This document shows positions 22,901-35,536 of a stretch of DNA of 64,000 nucleotides, in pieces. Source of the DNA: Spinacia oleracea (lineage: Eukaryota > Streptophyta > Magnoliopsida > Caryophyllales > Amaranthaceae). The translations under genes and the position numbers were made by a program. A model generated the notes under the pieces. That model saw only the letters and a program-made list of their open reading frames with translations. It was not told the origin of the DNA and ran no database searches. Within the stretch, counting starts at the first letter, position 1. Every line of letters starts with the position of its first letter. The DNA is taken from NCBI RefSeq assembly GCF_020520425.1, contig NC_079488.1:24554247-24618246 (forward strand). Reading direction: 5' to 3'.

Positions 22901-24535
22901 TATTATTTGAATATAATGGTAATAATCACATGTATGCATTTGATTGATAGTGTTTTTTTTTAATTCAACTTATGCTATAAATAAGAGATTGGAAAAATAA
23001 TGGAAAACAGACGTATTCATTGAATATTTATGGAAAAAAAATCTTTTAATCATTAAGGTAATTTTATAAAAGAAATAAAAATAAAAATAAAAATAAAAAT
23101 AAATATTAATATTATAATTATAATTATTATAAAATAGTAAATATTTTAAAAATGAAATTTGAAAAGATAAATACTCCGTATGATGGAGTGTGCTATAGTT
23201 ACCACTGATAAATACGTAGTATGATGGAGTACGTACGTATCTTCCCACCTTTTCATTTTACAGCTCCCTTCAACTTCTCCCTTTTAGAAATTAATGTCTT
23301 TTGAAAAATATAAAATGTCTCTTGAATTTTTGTATGGGACCAAGGTTTATTTTTACTGGTTCCAAGAAGAAATTGATGAACAAAGAATTACAATTTCAAA
23401 TGTCCTTTGGATTCTACCATCTAATTGATTGCATAATTAACTGCTAGATATTAGGGCCTAATTTAGCTATACATAAGGGATATTATACGCTAAATATGTG
23501 GATATTAAGCTAATTATCAATATATTATTCTCATATGTCATATGTACATTGACTAATTGATTTGGCTATCAAAGTGTTTTTCTTTACCGTGATTGGTGTT
23601 TAAGTCCAATTAGAAAAGATTCATAAGCATGCGTTCCTTTTTTTCTACTTGTAGTATCAGTAAGCTCCACCTGTGGGCTGTGGCTGTACATATAAAACAC
23701 ATGTTGCAAAACAAAATCCTTAATGGAGGACCAACTGCATCTCTCCTTAAGTCAATATCTATTACAATTATCCTTAATGTAGTATGACAGTTTACAACTA
23801 AACGTTCCAAAACACAACCCATAAATTAGAAGTTCCTGGATCACACAAGTTGTAATCATCTTATATAGAGAAATAAATTATCCCACTTGAATTATCCATG
23901 ATGTACAAATTGTTTGAATTTGTTCTCATTTCCTGCTCTCCGGTGATAATGGCTTGTACCTACACATTAGATTGAAATATTTAGAATTAAAAATAACAAA
24001 TATACTATCATAAAATTTAAAATTGGTAGAATATAATCTCTACGTGTAAAAAAAGTCATGGAGAACCTCATATATCAGACAACCATTATAAGCTTCAAAA
24101 CAATGTAATGCCTCACTATCAAAAGTCAAAACAAGATAAAAAATATCAATGCCCACGAGTCTGTGAAGGTCCATTCGTATTCCGATTTTCAATTTCAAAG
24201 AAAGGGGAACTTACATTATCATTTATCATTATCCATGAATGCAATTGCCAAATTGAAGAAAAATATACGAAAATAGTGTTTTGATACATACCTTATTCTT
24301 GACTACGATAAGAAATTTGATTAACCGAGTCGCCTTTTCAGTTCGCCATTGTTGCTGAAGGTCTATCAAAGAAGAAGAAGATTGCCTTTGTTCACCTATC
24401 TCAATTGGCTTTACGCAAAAAAAAAAATACGGAGTAAAATAAAAAGTAGAAATTATATATTCAAATATTATGTAAACATGGAGGCAAATTGATACAAATT
24501 ATGTACCGGTAATGCAGCAACTCTTTTTTTGTACA
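22901..24535. other. AT-rich intergenic DNA with an unassigned exon-like block
   Basis: Mostly AT-rich with no recognised gene. On the minus strand, 24411-24290 reads as an open block (EQRQSSSSLIDLQQQWRTEK) ending at a plausible GTATG donor, and another open block lies near 23955-23900. I could not assign either to a family or join them. They may be relics of a gene disrupted by the Helitron that ends at 24536. Confidence 0.3.
23074..23106. repeat. (AAAAAT)n microsatellite
   Basis: Five to six consecutive AAAAAT/AAATAA units in AT-rich DNA. Confidence 0.75.
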
Positions 24536-24567
24536 CTAGGAATCGGACCGCGCGCTATCGCGCGCGG
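24536..24567 (-). other. Helitron 3' terminus: GC hairpin followed by CTAG
   Basis: Read on the minus strand, a perfect 8-bp stem with a 4-base loop (24567-24548) is followed after 8 bases by CTAG (24539-24536) and then T in the flank. A GC-rich hairpin shortly before CTRR|T is the defining 3' end of plant Helitrons. The wording (CGCGCGGTCCGATTCCTAG) resembles ends known from Arabidopsis-type elements. Confidence 0.8.
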
Positions 24568-25425
24568 ATGCTCGTAAAAAAAACTGATGAATTTTGTTTA
24601 TGAAGAAAGGAGCACCAGCAATGTATGTGCCTAATAGACGGAGTGAACTCGACCTTATTTATGATGTTTGCACTTTTTATTACTCCTACGTAACAGAGAT
24701 GGAAATAATTATTGCAATATTGGCCTAATATGGAAAGAAGGATGCTAAGGAAATCAACCATAACGTTCATAAGCAACACTAAACCAAAATTTACCATCAA
24801 TAAGGTTTTTCCAAAGGATGTAATTTACACGTATCCAACATAGTATGCAAAAAAGAAAGTAACGTACATAAGTCGAACTAAAAGGCTAAGCACCGAAATG
24901 CATACATTATACAACTAACATTCTGTTGGAAATTCTGCACAAAGCAAAAAAATGCTAACTTGAAAAATAATATACTGATGAATTTAACAAATATTATAAT
25001 AATCAAGAAAGTTTTTTAATAGTTACAAAAATCATATGTGGCGGAAACATAAACATGTTTTCTATCAGCAAAACAGATTAGTGTATTGAACACTCAAAAA
25101 ATTTATGCTACTTCATACTTGTTTAACTCTTTAACGAAGTTCCAAATTGATGCTTTTATCACCGATCTCAAGAGCATAAATAATACTTCATCATATAGAG
25201 GTAGTAAATATGTTGGAGTAGGGTGTCACTAACTTGAGCTCGTATGTCCTGATGATCATTGTAACAAAAAAGATAGAAGGTAGATTATATGAACTTGCAG
25301 AAGACCAAGCACGCCTGAACAAGCAGAAAACAATGTGGTAAGCCTTCTAATAAATTCAGAATAGATGTTAAACAAACACTGAGGCTGAGCTGAAGACAAA
25401 ACATTCATTATTTTGACCATTTTAC

Positions 25426-26190
25426 CTTCTCTCCGCCGCTCAAATGGGAGACCTTCCAATCAAGCATATCAGACTTGAAATTTAAACGCCCTAAAAGACC
25501 ATTTATTTCATCCAGTTCCTTATCCTCTACAACTTCATCCACTGTTTGGATCACCATTTTATCCAAATCCAGTGCTTCATCCTGGGAACAAGTTCAGTCA
25601 AGCTTAGCATGATTTATTCGTCATAAAACAAACCTTTCATGATGCTAAAAGGACCAAAACCTAAAACCACAAGAGAGGAATTCTTAAACAAGGGCTTGAG
25701 GCAATGGTAAAAATATAAAGAACCTCATTTTGCTCAAAATAATTTGGGATCACATTGTGTTCCCCTAATATAACTTCACCGGCAGGAGGTTTCTCCAAAC
25801 CAATAATTAGTTTTAACAAACTAATTTCCCACACCCGTTAGGACTAAATATATCAATTTTCTTCCCCTTCTAAATTGTAAGATTTATTGCGAAATCATAC
25901 CTGGATTGTACATATATTAATTTAATCACAACATATGAACACTTTTTTCCCTCTCCCCAAGCCTAAAAATAAATAATTAAACGATAACACTTTTCAGGCT
26001 CAAAATAGGCATAAGACATAAGGCAGTTTCCTTCATTATTTCCATAGCCAAATTGCAGGTTTTACTGTCAAGACCAACTTCCCGCTCCTCCGCTCAGGTT
26101 CAGGGCCGGAATACAATCTTCATTTGTTTCCTTATGAAAGGCTTCTCGACTTGCTCCTCATCTTGAAGCTTTTTCTAATTTCTGTCACAA
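25426..26190 (-). pseudogene. Fragment of an ABCF5-like ABC transporter F gene
   Basis: Three minus-strand blocks follow ABCF5/GCN5 order. About 26180-26030 reads DEEQVEKPFIRKQMKIVF and then VLTV/LQFGYGN with frameshifts. About 25865-25724 covers the Walker A region and GLEKPPAGEVILGEHNVIPN. Block 25581-25426 is an intact exon with DEALDLDKMVIQTVDE and the ABC signature LSGGEK before a GT donor. Walker A reads PNGCGK and then loses one base where Ser-Thr should be, shifting frame and giving a stop. The exons encoding the rest of the domain (ARLAFCKF, Walker B) are absent below 25425. ABCF proteins are soluble twin-ATPase proteins linked to translation; this copy cannot encode one. The pieces lie just behind a Helitron 3' end, which suggests capture. 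Confidence 0.75.
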
Positions 26191-27880
26191 GAGAATTTTG
26201 CAGATACCTCATGATTTGAGCATGTTGGACTGGAAATTACAGCGTCCATAAGTGTAACTACATGAACAGTATTTGTAAAAAGCTAAGCATGCAGCCAAAG
26301 CCTTGCAACAAGCTAAGTGTCAGTTGAAGATATCAAACATGGGGAGCGCAAAACTCTTCCTGTCAACTCTAAAGTCTTACTCTCAAACTCGTGTAGCTTT
26401 GATCCAGATGTTCAAGAAAAGGTGAACAATGAGTAATGAACAATTGAGGAAAAACTCCTCTAATAGAACAGAAAAGGGTTTACAACATAGGTCATGTGTA
26501 TCAAAACATACCCTTAAATTTTCTATCAACACAATTTTCTTAACTTGGAAACAAAGAGACTGTAAGAACCAGAAAAGGAAGAGTGGTTTATCTTCATGAA
26601 GAAATTAAAAAAAGCCTTGCAACCAAAGCAGCCTCAATATAATTCAATTTCATTCACCAAACAATCCCGAAGAAATACCAATACCAGAATTAGAATCATA
26701 AAACAGGTGAAATCCCACGATTACTCATTTGTAAACAATCTTGATCCTTACACTTAACAGAACTCCAGTTAATTTCAGGGAAATTAATCAATCTAATTCA
26801 CTGGTTAATGAATTCAGACAAAAAGCAACCCCCCATAAAAGTTCAGAAGAAAGTCAGATAATCGCCACCACCAAAAACCAGCCAATCTCAGATTACAGGT
26901 TTCACCCGGACCGAAAGAAAAGGCCATCAAGTGAGCCAGTCCACTCCACTCAGTCTCTAACTCTCTACTTAGGTAGTCATTTGTAAGTCTAAATAGGGTC
27001 AAACAATTCAAATCCTCACTACCTCAATCATAAAAATCGAAAAATGAAATGGTAATCATAATACTGCCAAACAATTCAAATCCACAATACTTTGAAAGGA
27101 CTAAGCCGCAAGTAGATCATTCCAGGACACATTTCTCCTCTTTTATGCTCGGTTCAACACTTCAACCAGGTGATGGGGGGATATGAGGATATCAACAACA
27201 TAAAAAATACCAGGAGGAAAGAACTCTTTCCTCAGGAACCTTTATATGTTCATAACCTTACCCCTACAATAACAACGCAGTCTTAAGGTGGCGGCCATAA
27301 CAACCACGAAAATTCAAGGCATGGACTTATTTATTACTCCGTCCATGATTTTCTTCCAACAACAAAAAATGAAGTACACATCGCTCTCATCAACAATCAT
27401 CTCGAATTCGTGTAGTCATCTCAACATGCTATTTCCATCCCCCTTAACCTTCAAAAACTAATTCGAAAGTAGAATCATATAATAGCCTTTAAACACATAC
27501 CAAAAATAATCCTACACCAAGGAGAATCATTTTGTAAATTATCAATTTTTTTCCTAAAAATAGACAACAAACCATTAAATACCTTTCATATCATACAACA
27601 AAGTCAGAATTAACAAAAACAACAACTTCCTACCAAAAGGGTTTTCTGACATGCAACAACAACAGCAGCAACAAAATAGAACCCATGTCAATAAATTAAA
27701 ACACAATCAACCCACATAAAATTAGGATTTAACATTCCAATCAAAAGCCACGGATGAACAATAAAGAGTTAATTAGTCACCTGGAATCACTAATTAATCC
27801 GAAATCAACGAAGAACAACACAACTTTATTCTGACAAAACAAAGATTCACCCAAAATTTCATTGACAGTTTCTGTTCATC
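26191..27880. other. Non-coding DNA between the ABCF fragment and the Copia insertion
   Basis: AC-rich and AT-rich sequence that could be more Helitron body or introns of the captured gene. I could not assign further ABCF exons, MITE ends or a Helitron 5' end. Confidence 0.4.
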
Positions 27881-27885
27881 CTAAC

Positions 27886-28287
27886 TGTTGGTGTACAACA
27901 TGCTGCACAGAAGCAGAAACCATTCCTTGTTCAAGCTCATCAGCATGCTGACAAAACTCAGCATATTCTAGAAGCCATGATGTCAGCTCTAACTACCTAT
28001 CCTATATTCTAGGAATTCTGTTAGTAGTCTGTTAGTACATCTCAGTTGTAATAATATTGCACTGATAATTGTAATTGCTGATGTGTAAGTTTGTAGCTCT
28101 CTCATTGGTTGGAACACATCACCAATCACATTGTATTTATAGATTACTCAGCTTCTGTAATCAATTCAATTCATTCGTTCTGAAATAAATAAAATTCTCT
28201 CTAAAGTTCTCTGATTTCTCTTTCTCTCAATGCTTACTGATGATCAGTCTCAAGCAACAAACTCTACCTAAATGGTGAGTTCTAACA
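27886..28287 (+). repeat. Copia 5' LTR (402 bp)
   Basis: Begins TGTTGGTGTACAACATGC and ends GAGTTCTAACA directly before the PBS. TATTTATAG near 28135 could be the TATA element. It contains 12 bases (around 28200) that the 3' LTR lacks. Confidence 0.93.
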
Positions 28288-28299
28288 TGGTATCAGAGC
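28288..28299 (+). other. Primer binding site for initiator tRNA-Met
   Basis: TGGTATCAGAGC, the complement of the 3' end of plant initiator tRNA-Met, immediately follows the 5' LTR. Confidence 0.9.
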
Positions 28300-28388
28300 A
28301 GTGATCAATCGATCCTGCGTTTCTTTCTCTTTTTCCTGTTAATTCTTTAATCAAATCTTCAGAGAAATTGTGATTTCACAACAACAAA

Positions 28389-31300
28389 ATGCCTTCAGAT
28401 CAGCAAGATTCATCACAGAATCCTAATTCTACTTACTATCTCAGTAATAGTGATTTGAATACCACCAAATTGGTGAATATTGAGTTTGATGGTGAAGGAA
28501 AAAGCTTCAGTGATTGGAGAAGATCAATGATGATAGCATTGTCTGCTAGGAATAAGCTTTGTTTTGTAGATGGCAGTCTGAATCAACCAGCAACTAATTC
28601 TACAAACTACAGAATGTGGATCAGGTGTAATGACTTGGTCATTTCATGGATATTGGCCTCACTTGAAGTTTCAGTTGCAAGAAGTGTTCTGTACCTCAAA
28701 ACTGCAAGAGCAATATGGCTCGATTTAGAGGAAAGATATTGCAGAGAATCTGGACCACAACTGTTTACTATACAACAACAGTTAGGAGACTTAACACAAG
28801 GAGACGATGAAGCTGTTGCTAGTTTCTTTACCAAGATCAAACTTCTGTGGGATCAGCTGGATGGACTAGAACCTTTACCTGTTTGTGTTTGCACAGGCTG
28901 CAGTTGCACACTCACTCAGAAATTGTTGAAAACACAGCAAAATCAAAGGTTGATTCAGTTCTTGATGAAATTGAGTCAAAAGTATGAACATACTAAGAGT
29001 ACTATATTGATGATGAGTCCTCTACCTACGATTTCAAAAGCCTATGGTCTTTTACTTCAGGAAGAACAGCAAAAGGAAGTACATAATCACAGAGTTCAAG
29101 TGCAATCAGAGTCCACAGCATTCAATGCAAGAAGATTTGACAATAAAATCTACAAGAATCAGTACAATTCAAGTTCCAATCCACAAAATTCAGGATCTGG
29201 AAACCAGTATAGAAGCTTCAACAACACCAGGAACAATTTGTTATGTGATCATTGCAAGATGAGAAATCACACTATTGATAAATGCTGGAAACTCCATGGT
29301 TATCCAAAGGACTTTAAGGGTAAAGGAAAGAGAATAGCAGCAGCAACTCAACTGGATGAGTTTAATTCCAAAGAAACTCAAGAGGAGGCAGATGCAGGGA
29401 TGATTCATGCTACTTTTACAGAAGAGCAATACACTCAATTAATGAAATGCCTACAAAGCCAGCAAGTTGCTAATCAAGTTGAGAATACTGGCTCTCACTC
29501 ACTTGGATTAGCAACCAGTTCCCAACCTAAAGGTACATTTTGTTTTCTGTCTAATTTCAGAAGAAAATGGATACTAGACAGTGGTGCCAGTGATCACATG
29601 TGTTCTGATCTGTCACTTTTCACTACATTTGAGAGTGTACATGATGACCAACACACTATCACTATACCTGATGGAACTGAATTAAGAGTAAAACATAAGG
29701 GTACAATACAGTTAAGTCAAGACATTGTTCTCAGAGATGTTTTACATGTCCCAAAGTTTCTGTTTAATCTGATATCCATTTCTAAACTCTGTTGTGACAC
29801 TAAATGTTCAATCTCTTTTACAAATGGTGAATGTTATCTTCAGGACCCTTCCAAGAACAAGCATACTCTGCTTGGTAAGTTGGAGAGAGGTCTGTATAGC
29901 CTAAGTGAAGATCTCTTTGCATCAGACAAGATTCCAGGTTCACATAAGTATGCTCTTTCAGCAGCCAAACCAGCAGCAATACAAGAAGCCAAGTTGTGGC
30001 ATCTCAGACTTGGTCACATGTCTTTTGGAAAAATAAAAGGTCTCAAAGGTGTTGATGTACATGGTTGTTTAGCTGAATCATTTTGTCAAATCTGTCCACT
30101 AGCCAAACAAACTAGATTTCCATTTTCATCTAGTTGTATCAAAACCACTACACCTTTTGAACTCATTCACATTGATGTATGGGGTCCATATTCTGTTTTA
30201 GATACTTCTAGATGTAATCAATTCCTTACAATTGTTGATGATTACACTAGGATGACTTGGACACATCTTATGAGAAATAAAACAGATTCAGCTCAAATCA
30301 TGTCTCAGTTTTTACTCTATGTTGAAAATCAGTTTGGTCTAACTGTGAAACAAGTAAGATCTGACAATGCTCCTGATCTTACTGAGGGAAGAATGAAATA
30401 ATTATTTATTGAGAAATGTATTCTAGGACAGACTAGTTGCAGCCATACACCTCAGCAAAATGGTGTTGTGGAGAGAAAACACAAACACCTTCTTGAAACT
30501 GCCAGAGCTTTGTTTTTTCAATCCAAGCTTCCTGACAAATACTGGAGTGCTTGTGTACTTACAGCAACATATCTCATAAACAGAATGCCTCTAAAAAGCA
30601 TAAATTTCTCTACTCCCTATGAAAGGTTGTTTAACAGCAAGCCTGATCTTTCTCATTTGAGAGTGTTTGGCTGCCTATGCTACATAACCACTTCCAAAGC
30701 ACATAGGTTAAAGTTTGATCCAAGAGCAAATCCATGTGTCTTTATTGGCTATCCCTCAACACAAAAGGCTTACAAAGTTCTAAATCTCTCAAACAATAAA
30801 ATCACCACATCCAGAGATGTTCTCTTTCATGAACATCACTTTCCTTTCCATTATTCTTCTAATCCCAATACAGCTTACTCAACCAAATTTTTCTTACCTC
30901 TTGTGACTTCTTTTTCAGATTCTTTTTCAGTTTCACCAATCCAACCACAAGAACTTCAACATCCATCACCTGAAATTGAATCTCCCTCTAATTCTTCTAC
31001 TGATATCCTTTCTGAAGGAGTTTCTGAAGAACCAACACACACTTCTCCTTCACATTCTCCTATTGTTCCTACAGCATCTTCTGAACAACTCTGCAGAAAA
31101 TCCACCAGGATATCTAAACCTCCTACACACCTTAAAGATTTTGTGTGCTCCAAACCTGTCAAGCACTGGTGTAACCTTGTTGCTTATGACACCCTTCCTG
31201 ACACACACAAAGTCTTGATTGCTGCTCATTTACATCATATTGAACCAACTACCTATAGGGAAGCTGCTACTGATGATAGATGGTTGGATGCCATGGAAAA

Positions 31301-32909
31301 AGAAATCACTGCATTAAACAACAACCACACTTGGGATTTTGTTGTTTTACCTAAAGGAAAGAAAGCTATTGGGTGTAAATGGGTGTATAGAATTAAAAAG
31401 AATGCAGATGGTTCAGTTGAGAGGTACAAGGCCAGACTGGTTGCCAAAGGTTTTACACAAAAATATGGCATAGATTACCATGAAACTTTTTCTCCAGTGG
31501 TAAAAATGTCTACAATAAGGTGTTTGATCTCTCTTGCTGCTAGTAAAGGCTGGAAATTGTTTCAGTTGGACATAAACAATGCTTTTCTTCATGGACATCT
31601 TGATGAAGAAGTTTATATGAAGGTTCCTGATGGTGTTCATGCTCCTACAGGTCATGTTTGTAAGCTCACAAAATCACTCTATGGTCTCAAACAAGCTTCT
31701 AGGCAATGGTTTGCCAGATTGCTTGATGAACTGAAGTGTCAAGGCTACAAGCAATCTAAAAATGACTACTCCTTATTCATTAAACACACCTCTCCTCACA
31801 TTACAATTGTGGCTGTGTATGTGGATGATATCATTGTTACAGGTTCTGATGAAACTGAAATCTCTTCATTAAAGGCACATCTACATAACACCTTCAGCAT
31901 CAAAGATTTGGGTTTACTCAATTACTTTCTTGGGATTGAAATCAGTCAGACTACTGATGGTTATATTCTTACTCAAAGAAAATACACAAAGGAAATGCTA
32001 ACTGACTGTGAGCTGGATATTTCCAAACCAGCAGTCACTCCCTTTCCTCTGAATCTTAAGCTCACACCAGAAGGAGAGGATTATCCCAATGTTGATCTGT
32101 ATAGGTGCTATGTTGGCAAACTGAACTTTCTTACCCATACCAGACCAGATCTTGCTTTTGCTGTGCAATCCCTCAGTCAATTTATGCACTCTCCTAAGCT
32201 TGATCATGTTCAAGCTCTCACTCATACTCTCAGGTATGTCAATCATACAGCAGGCCAAGGAATCCTTCTCAAAGCTACAGATCAACTAACATTACAAGCT
32301 TTTTCTGACTCTGATTGGGCAGCTTGCTCTTCAACCAGAAGATCAGTCACAGGCTACATTCTTCTTCTTGGCAATTCCCCAATTAGCTGGAAATCTAAAA
32401 AGCAGTCTACAGTTTCTAAAAGCTCTTCTGAGGCAGAATATAGGGCTATGTCTCAAGCTGCAAGTGAGGTTACTTGGGTTGTTCGATTATTGGAAGAGTT
32501 AGGCATCACCAATCTGAAACCAGTACAACTAAACTGTGATAATCAATCAGCACTACATATTGCTAGAAATCCCATCTTTCATGAAAGGACAAAACACATT
32601 GAAGTGGATTGTCATTTCACTAGGGATAAAGTGCTTGAAGGACTTCTCCAACTCAATTATCTTCCCACTCAGCATCAGTTAGCTGACATTTTCACAAAGA
32701 TTCTTCCTGGATGTCAACACAGGATTCTTTCTTCCAAACTTGGTATGGTTCATACCTTTCCCACACCAAGTTTGAAGGGGGGTGTTGGTGTACAGCATGC
32801 TGCACAGAAGCAGAAGCCATTCCTTGTTCAAGCTCATCAGCATGCTGACAAAACTCAGCATATTCTAGAAGCCATGATGTCAGCTCTAACTACCTATCCT
32901 ATATTCTAG
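28389..32909 (+). pseudogene. Copia gag-pol polyprotein with one nonsense codon
   Basis: One frame from ATG 28389 to 32909, interrupted only by TAA at 30399-30401; the frame is identical on both sides. Order: UBN2-type gag; zinc knuckle CDHCKMRNHTIDKC; protease WILDSGASDHMC; GAG-pre-integrase LWHLRLGHM; integrase core with D in HIDVWG, D in RSDNAPD and E in GVVERKH; RT with QLDINNAFLHG and YVDDIIVTG; RNase H with DSDWA and SSSEAEYRAM. This is the standard Copia order (integrase before RT). The stop falls inside the integrase core between the second Asp and the Glu, so integrase and RT cannot be made in one chain without readthrough. The frame ends inside the 3' LTR. Confidence 0.93.
32774..32782 (+). 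other. Copia polypurine tract
   Basis: GAAGGGGGG lies directly before the TG of the 3' LTR, primes plus-strand synthesis in this family, and confirms plus orientation. Confidence 0.9.
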
Positions 32910-33172
32910 GAATTATGTTAGCAGTCTGTTAGTACATCTCAGTTGTAATAATATTGCACTGATAATTGTAATTGCTGATGTGTAAGTTTGTAGCTCTCTC
33001 ATTGGTTGGAACACATCACCAATCACATTGTATTTATAGATTACTCAGCTTCTGTAATCAATTCAATTCATTCGTTCTGAAATAAATAAAATTCTCTGAT
33101 TTCTCTTTCTCTCAATGCTTACTGATGATCAGTCTCAAGCAACAAACTCAACCTAAATGGTGAGTTCTAACA
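32783..33172 (+). repeat. Copia 3' LTR (390 bp)
   Basis: Matches 27886-28287 apart from five substitutions and a 12-base deletion, and is followed by the second CTAAC target copy. Confidence 0.93.
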
Positions 33173-33177
33173 CTAAC

Positions 33178-34230
33178 CTTAAAAATTAAAGGCAAAAACT
33201 AAGAATAGAAGAAAAAAGAGAAGGAAAATAAACCCACATGGTCAGCGACTCGTGTATTCCACCCAAAAGAGAAGGCGGCCTTCTTTTCTCTCTCCTCCCC
33301 TCTTCCTCTCTCTAAACTCTCTCCCACCTTTATTGAAGGACAGGTAAAGAAGCTTTCAACAATTCTTTAGACAATCCTTTTTTATCATCTGTCTAAAGAA
33401 TCAAGATTGTTTACAAATTAATTTGATATTTTCTAACCTTGGGCCGACGAAATCAAATAGGAGGGAGAGCCGTAAACCCGACCCTGACAACCTTCCACGT
33501 GCTAAATCAACAAAATTATTGCTGGGTAACAATGGTGCAATAGTTCAGGGAGTTTGTCTGGGTGCAGTGAAAGAAGAAGGTTGGGCGCCATTAGTGAGGG
33601 AGAAGAGGTTGGGCGTTATTACTGAGGGAGAGGAGAGCAGAACGTAGCTGGCAAAGGTAGAAGGTGGCAGAGAAAGGAGGACCAACGTGGCAACGAAATA
33701 AGGGTAAAATTGGTAGTTCAAACAAAATTACTGTTCCAATCTCCAGCTTGTTGCTTTTATAAGGGTTATAGATTATTAGCTGAATTTATTGATTATAAAT
33801 TTAATAAATTCTTTTACACTCCTAGTCTATTGGATTCTCCACCTACTCTTTTTATGTCCACATGGATTGTCCACCTCAGCTGGGTAGACAACCCAGTGGG
33901 TTGCTCAATCATTCTCCTTTTTGAACATATGCTTTTCCCACTTTTCCATACACTTTCCACACTTTACCATATATTTTTCCCACTTTTCTATAAATCATGA
34001 TTAATTTTACTTACACATTCTATATTTTTTCACTTTTCAATCCCCACATCCACTTTTATTTGTACTTTATCAATAAATAATTATCTACTTTTTCCTTTCC
34101 CAAAACATAAACATTCCCAATCATTACATCTTACACATTTTACAATTTTATTAAGCTCCGTGCCGTTCACAATACGTGACACTTATTTAGGAACGGAGGG
34201 AGTACTAATCAAAATCAAAGATAGGGTGGT
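33178..34230. other. Non-coding DNA right of the Copia element
   Basis: It starts with a CT-rich stretch (33285-33325, CTCTCTCCTCCCC-type) that looks like a plant 5' leader, with a possible donor GGTAAAG near 33343. No coding exon could be joined to it. A short frame at 33423-33647 is unrecognised. The last 350 bases are a MITE described separately. Confidence 0.4.
33850..34202. mobile_element. Stowaway-like MITE, right end clear, left end approximate
   Basis: The right end reads GTGACACTTATTTAGGAACG followed by GAGGGAG and TA. The left boundary is approximate. CAACCCAGTGGGTTG near 33890 recalls the remnant at 19858. It sits immediately before the LINE RT fragment. Confidence 0.4.
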
Positions 34231-35536
34231 GTGCTTTCAAACTAGACATGGAAAGCTTACGATCGAATTGAATGAGATTTTACCCACCAAGCCTTTGGTT
34301 TCCCTCCCAAATGGATCGAGTGGGTCAAAACATGTGTCACCACAGTTTCCTACTCTTTAAAATTCAATGGCTCAACTACAGAATATTTTAAACCTTTCAG
34401 AAGTTTCCGCCAAGGTGACCCTCTCTCGCCTTATCTCTTCCTACTTTGTATGAAAGTTTTCATCATTATGCTATCTAAAGCAGGTGATACCACTGCATCT
34501 AGTATCGGCTTCAGAATTACACCGCAAACTCCCAAAATAACTTGCCTCATGTTAGCAGACGATAGCCTGCTTTTTTGCAAAGCAACTACTTCAACGTGCA
34601 TCTAACTTAAAAACTATTATCACTGAATTATGTGACCTTTCAGGTCAACTAGTAAACTTTCACAAACAGTCAATCGTTTTCTCAAAAGAAATTTGAAACA
34701 CAAGACGACAAAACATTGCTGGAGCCTTCAATATGCACACTTCAATGTCGTCGGACTGTTACTTGGGTGCCCATTTTTCGATGTATAAACCAACTAAGAC
34801 AGACTATAATAACATAATGCAGGAAAACCAAAATAGAATTAATATGTGGCATTGCAAACTATCTCTAAAAAGCTGGGAGATTAACATTAGTATAGATCAA
34901 TCTGGAAGCTCTGCTTGCCTATGTGTGCTCCTCCTTCCTCCTACCCCAGAAAATTTGCAACCAACTTGATGCAACTCACATAAATTTTTTCTGGAAGCAA
35001 ACAAAAGTGGCCAACTCCACACCACTCATTGCATGGGATACAATCTGCAAACCTAAAACACTAGGTGGTATGGGCCTACGCAAAGCTCGACCTCTAAACA
35101 GAGCCTTTCTAGAAAAACTAGGCTGGAAAATACTGACAAATCCTTCGAATATTTGGGTTACCATCGTCACCAAAAAGTATCTCAATAACATGCCTTTTCT
35201 TCAATGCAAACCGAAACAAAAGAACTCTCAAATTTGGAAACACATCCTTTGCGAACGTGATATTCTCCGTAAAGGAATAAGGTGGAAAATTGGCAACATC
35301 AAGTCTGTTCTATTCTGGTTGGATAACTGGCTTTCTCATGAAAACCTACTCTCGCTCATGAATCTAAACCCACAAACGGTTGATAAAGCGCTCTTGGTTT
35401 CAAATTTTATACTACCAACACAAGAATGGAATCTACCTTCCCTATCTACACTCCTTCCCGAACACATTGTTAAGAGAATCAAGGGCCTATCTCTTCCTCT
35501 AAATACAACGGAGGATATCCCGATTTGGAGGCCCAC
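34231..35536 (+). pseudogene. LINE (non-LTR) reverse transcriptase fragment
   Basis: Plus-strand blocks follow plant L1-type RT: LDM then KAYDRIE with TGA for Trp, FPPKWIEWVKTC, RQGDPLSPYLFLLC, CLMLADDSLLFC, and then zinc-finger RVT-type sequence (HINFFWK, LGGMGLRKARPLNRAFL, IRWKIGN, LFWLDNWL). The catalytic FADD is LADD here. Several stops and frameshifts are present, so it is dead. The last block (34923-35536) stays open for 200 codons and is cut at 35537 by an LTR insertion. The N-terminal endonuclease was not seen. Confidence 0.85.

Larger units (their letters stand above)
24536..26190 (-). mobile_element. Helitron, non-autonomous, minimum extent shown
   Basis: The 3' end is fixed at 24536. 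The body extends to higher coordinates on the minus strand. The 5' end (TC after A) was not found, so 26190 marks only the end of the captured gene fragment. The Copia insertion at 27886 may split the element further. No Rep/helicase coding was seen, and the content is a decayed ABCF-type gene piece. Confidence 0.55.
27886..33172 (+). mobile_element. Ty1/Copia LTR retrotransposon, 5,287 bp, nearly intact
   Basis: Complete structure: target duplication CTAAC (27881-27885 and 33173-33177), TG...CA LTRs, initiator-Met PBS, one long gag-pol frame with a single stop, and a polypurine tract. The two LTRs differ by five substitutions and one 12-base indel over 390 aligned bases (about 1.3%), so the insertion is recent. 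It sits in the DNA behind the Helitron terminus. Confidence 0.95.

Noticed and set aside
25256..25459. 67-codon ORF overlapping the ABCF signature exon
   Set aside because: Wrong frame relative to the exon that encodes LSGGEK; it runs through the donor site.
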